Shown here in pieces: positions 4,959 through 7,483 of a DNA stretch of 7,483 nt. Both the position numbers and the translations under genes were made by a program. Under the pieces are notes generated by a model. It was not told where the DNA came from. It saw only the letters and a list, made by a program, of their open reading frames with translations, and did not search any database. The first letter of the stretch is position 1; the number at the start of each line of letters is the position of its first letter. Source of the stretch: Syntrophomonadaceae bacterium (GTDB lineage Bacteria; Bacillota; Dethiobacteria; DTU022); NCBI GenBank assembly GCA_003553895.1, contig PWFM01000127.1, positions 1-7,483 of the forward strand, written 5' to 3'.

Positions 4959-6302
4959 ATTATCACCGGAAAGACGGTAAGTCTTATCGAGGTAATCAAT
5001 GGCAAATTGTTTTAAGTCCGGCTGATGACACATTGTCCCCATCATGGCGTACATGGTTGCCACCCCTTCGCAGGCCTCGGGGCTGCTTTCTTCTACCTTT
5101 TGGAGCGATTCGTTCAGGTCGCTCAAAAACCGGTCTCTGATTTTGCTGTGTGGGGGTGTAATAATCAGGTGCAGGGCGGGGGGAAGCTGCTGGCGCCCCA
5201 GTTGCCAGCCTTTTTCGGCCATAACGTCCGCCAGGGCAAAGACATCAATGTGGTTGGAGGCAACAGCCAGGATGCTCATTGCCGGATCCCCCAAAACTTT
5301 CAGCCTGCCGGTTTTCTCTATTCCTTCCCTCAGGATGCGGGTTGTTTCCATAACCTCACCTGCAAGCCTTTTGTATCCTTCTTCTCCCAGGTAATTGATG
5401 ACTGCCCAGGCTGCGGCTATAGGACCGCCCGGCCGGGTTCCGGTTACCGTGGATGAGCCGAACAGGCCGCCCGGCCAGTCGGTAACAACAAAAAACTGGT
5501 AGCGGCGCAGCTCAGGATTGCGGTAAATAATGGTCGAGGCTCCTTTGGCGGAATAGCCGTACTTGTGCAGGTCGGCGGAGATTGAAGTTACCCCGGGAAC
5601 CCGGAAATCGAAAGGCGGTATGCTGTAGCCAAGCTTCTCGAGAAAAGGCAGGAAGTACCCGCCCAGGCAGGCGTCCACATGCAGGTTGAGATTTTTTTCT
5701 AGGGCCAGTTCTCCCAGGTTCTCAATAGGGTCGATCACCCCGTGCGGGTAAGCGGGGGCTGAGCCTACCAGCATGATGGTGTTATCATTAATCGCCTCTC
5801 GCACAGCGTCCAGGTCGGCCCGGTAACTGCTGTCCAGGGAAGTTCGCACTGTTTTAACTCCCAGGTAATGGGCGGCCTTGTCCAGGGCCGGATGGGCGCT
5901 CTGCGGCAGGATTATTTCCGGTTCTGTAAGGCCCGGTCTCAGGTGACGGGCCTGGTCCCTGCTGGATTTAACAGTCATAAGCAGGCTTTCGGAGCCTCCC
6001 GAAGTCATTGTTCCCACGGCTTCACTGCCACCGTTAAGTAGAAAAGCCGTTTGTGCTACGACTTCCGTTTCGAATTTTTTCAGGCTTGGGAAGGCTTTTG
6101 GATCGAGGCCGTTGCCGTGGGCGAAAAGTTGAAAGGCTTCTTCAATTACTTCGTCAACGTCCTCCCCGGCGTGGTAGACCAATCCCCACGATTGGCCACA
6201 GGTCCAGCCCACATCTTTGCCGCGCGCTTCTTGCATTTCGGCGATGATCTTATCGCGGGGTAGACCTTGTTTAGAAAACTGCCCCGGATTATCTTTTGCC
6301 AT
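4929..6302 (-). CDS. PLP-dependent enzyme of the sphingosine-1-phosphate lyase family (group II decarboxylase fold)
   Basis: This 457-residue cytosolic-type protein has no membrane helix. It fits the sphingosine-1-phosphate lyase branch of fold-type I PLP enzymes better than amino-acid decarboxylases. In order it shows GLVYHAGEDVDEV, NGLDPKAFPSLKKFETE, TSGGSES (100-106, phosphate loop), SAHPALDKAAHYLG (H137 in the ring-stacking position), SAPAYPHGVIDPIENLG, HVDACLGGYFLPF (D210, pyridinium partner), SADLHKYGYSAKG (K247, expected Schiff-base lysine), TVTGTRPGGPIAAAW and a C-terminal LPPALHLIITPPH. All core PLP residues are intact. Family members cleave phosphorylated sphingoid bases to an aldehyde and phosphoethanolamine, but bacterial relatives may act as decarboxylases or aldolases on other amines, so the substrate is inferred only. 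The ATG at 6302 follows AAAGGAGG (SD core at 6311-6316) by 8 nt, a clear start. The 67-bp gap from the upstream AI-2E-family gene, without a T-run terminator, suggests one transcript. It converges on the methyltransferase gene, and its stop codon lies inside that gene's second terminator. Confidence 0.86.
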   Translation of the reverse strand: MAKDNPGQFSKQGLPRDKIIAEMQEARGKDVGWTCGQSWGLVYHAGEDVDEVIEEAFQLFAHGNGLDPKAFPSLKKFETEVVAQTAFLLNGGSEAVGTMTSGGSESLLMTVKSSRDQARHLRPGLTEPEIILPQSAHPALDKAAHYLGVKTVRTSLDSSYRADLDAVREAINDNTIMLVGSAPAYPHGVIDPIENLGELALEKNLNLHVDACLGGYFLPFLEKLGYSIPPFDFRVPGVTSISADLHKYGYSAKGASTIIYRNPELRRYQFFVVTDWPGGLFGSSTVTGTRPGGPIAAAWAVINYLGEEGYKRLAGEVMETTRILREGIEKTGRLKVLGDPAMSILAVASNHIDVFALADVMAEKGWQLGRQQLPPALHLIITPPHSKIRDRFLSDLNESLQKVEESSPEACEGVATMYAMMGTMCHQPDLKQFAIDYLDKTYRLSGDNKSPGEGNQN

Positions 6303-6369
6303 TAATGGATCCTCCTTTCAGGGGTTGCCGGGATAACCGGGCTGATCCGGTGTGCCCAGAGATAGATTG

Positions 6370-7482
6370 TTAAGGTTCGGTTGGAGGTTGGCCCGTTGGT
6401 TTTTTAATCGGTTTAATATATGCATAAATATGGTTGACAATAATCTTTAGCACAGTAAAAATCGGGATGGCCAGGATAATGCCCAGAAGACCGCCCAGGC
6501 GGCCGGCGACCAGTACCAGAAGGATAATGGTCAGGGGGCTCAAGGCCATCCTGCGGCCCATTACCTGGGGGGATATAACCAGGCTCTCGAGCTGCTGGAC
6601 TACTACGATGACAAAAATTACCAGCAACATGGTCAACGGCGAGTCAAGCAGCCCGACAACTACGGCGGGGATAGATCCGATGAAAGGACCCAGGAAGGGA
6701 ACGATGTTGGTGATCAGGATGAACATGGCCAGGATCAGGGCATAATCGAGGCCGATGATTAGGAATCCGATATAGGCTAAAATACCCACGAAAAGACAGA
6801 CAATGGCCAGACCCTGCACGTAGGTGCCAAGGAGTCTGTTCATTTCAGCCAGGGCGCTTTTGATGTTGTCCTTGTATTCTTCGGGAGAAAGGCGTTCCAC
6901 CATGGTGGGGATGAATTCTCCGCCTTTTTCTTTGAGCATATAATAGAGCAGGAAAGGAATGATAATGATGGTTATAAAGATTCCGGTAATAAAATCGAAC
7001 AAAGAGGCTATGCTTACGGCCAGCTGGGAAATAGCCCTGTTTACAATTCCGGCCAGGTTGTCTATGATTTCATCAATATCCAGCGCTTCCAGGTCCAGTA
7101 TAGCGTCCAGGAGGGCATGATCTTCAAATTCCATGATAATTTGCTGTATTTCTCTAATCCCTTCCGGTATACTGACGGCCAGCCTGGTAAATTCAGCCTG
7201 GAGAATGGGACCGATGGCGAAAAACAGGAGGACCAGGAGCCCGATTATAAGCAGGAAAACGATCAGAATGGCCAGCGATCGGGGGACTTTACGACTGTGC
7301 ATCCAATCTACAAAGGGAATGGTAAAATAATAGAGGACGCCTGAGACCAGGAATGATACAAAAAGGGCCTCGAAAGCCACCACGAGAGGCCTGAAGATAA
7401 AAGAGATTTCAGTGCCAATGTAAATAATTAAAAACAAGAGTAATAAGCCTACTCCTGTTTTAAATAATTTTGAGTCCCACAT
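6370..7482 (-). CDS. AI-2E/PerM (YdbI/YtvI) family multispanning membrane protein
   Basis: This 370-residue membrane protein belongs to the AI-2E transporter (UPF0118/PerM) family, whose members include proposed autoinducer-2 exporters, Na+(Li+)/H+ antiporters and many of unknown function. Hydrophobic helices lie at about 8-29, 32-52, 69-93, 163-183, 224-245, 247-263, 268-296 and 315-349. A hydrophilic, amphipathic segment at about 95-160 separates the third and fourth, as is typical. Family signatures are LGTYVQG (218-224), NIVPFLGPFIGSIPAVV (259-275) and ISPQVMGRRMALSPLTI (303-319), then GGLLGIILAIP (330-340). The length is normal for the family. The start (ATG 7482, MWDSKLFKTG) looks natural because the first helix begins soon after, but only one base of upstream sequence is visible, so neither the ribosome site nor a slightly longer N-terminus can be checked. 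The PLP enzyme follows 67 bp downstream. The transported substrate is unknown and the neighbours do not identify it. Confidence 0.9.
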   Translation of the reverse strand: MWDSKLFKTGVGLLLLFLIIYIGTEISFIFRPLVVAFEALFVSFLVSGVLYYFTIPFVDWMHSRKVPRSLAILIVFLLIIGLLVLLFFAIGPILQAEFTRLAVSIPEGIREIQQIIMEFEDHALLDAILDLEALDIDEIIDNLAGIVNRAISQLAVSIASLFDFITGIFITIIIIPFLLYYMLKEKGGEFIPTMVERLSPEEYKDNIKSALAEMNRLLGTYVQGLAIVCLFVGILAYIGFLIIGLDYALILAMFILITNIVPFLGPFIGSIPAVVVGLLDSPLTMLLVIFVIVVVQQLESLVISPQVMGRRMALSPLTIILLVLVAGRLGGLLGIILAIPIFTVLKIIVNHIYAYIKPIKKPTGQPPTEP

Positions 7483-7483
7483 C

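Noticed and set aside
5025..5456. A 143-residue plus-strand open frame, with an overlapping one at 5044-5394, antisense to the PLP enzyme
   Set aside because: The opposite strand encodes the conserved lyase C-terminal half. The plus-strand products are Cys/His/Gly-rich by codon mirroring and resemble no family.
6332..6344. A 13-base exact repeat (GATAACCGGGCTG) shared with 4872-4884
   Set aside because: One 13-mer match is close to chance expectation for a window of this size. The copy at 6332 is not part of a hairpin with a T-run.
6317..6369. Possible terminator between the AI-2E-family gene and the PLP enzyme
   Set aside because: Only 4-5 bp CCGG-type stems (for example ACCGG with CCGGT) without a T-run are present, so readthrough on the minus strand is more likely.

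Overview
This 7.5 kb window holds six protein genes: four complete internal ones, one cut by the left edge, and one that ends 1 bp from the right edge. No RNA gene, CRISPR array, insertion sequence or phage gene is visible. Base composition is moderate (about 50% GC by eye). Shine-Dalgarno sites are strong (GAGGAGG, AAAGGAGG), and a TTG start sits behind a perfect one. Together with the protein types this suggests a Gram-positive Bacillota, possibly a Clostridia-like anaerobe. That assignment is inference; there is no phylogenetic marker in the window.

Layout. Positions 1-140 (minus) are the N-terminus of an EamA/DMT-type membrane transporter. Positions 141-463 are a divergent intergenic region, AT-rich over much of its length, with three separate inverted repeats, a TATAAT box, and a structured leader next to the start of the following gene. 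Positions 464-2893 (plus) encode a large (alpha/alpha)6-barrel glycoside hydrolase of the GH63/MGH1/trehalase-like group. Its true start is probably upstream of 464 and would give it an N-terminal membrane anchor. After a 64-bp gap, 2958-3827 (plus) encodes a membrane-anchored NodB-type polysaccharide deacetylase. Positions 3953-4828 (plus) encode a stand-alone homocysteine S-methyltransferase domain protein. Two consecutive intrinsic terminators (4877-4911 and 4915-4958) close the plus-strand block. On the minus strand, converging on it, are a PLP-dependent enzyme of the sphingosine-1-phosphate-lyase family (6302-4929) and, upstream of it, an AI-2E/PerM-family multispanning membrane protein (7482-6370). 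These two are probably co-transcribed.

How the genes may work together. The glycoside hydrolase and deacetylase are adjacent, co-directional and both seem membrane-tethered. They could form a small envelope- or exopolysaccharide-processing pair, but the substrate cannot be read from sequence. The methyltransferase has no corrinoid, folate or MetF partner in view. The two minus-strand genes share no obvious pathway. I do not see a clear novel multi-gene system. The most unusual items are the structured leader and undefined start of the glycoside hydrolase, and the sphingosine-1-phosphate-lyase-like enzyme in an apparently Gram-positive genome.
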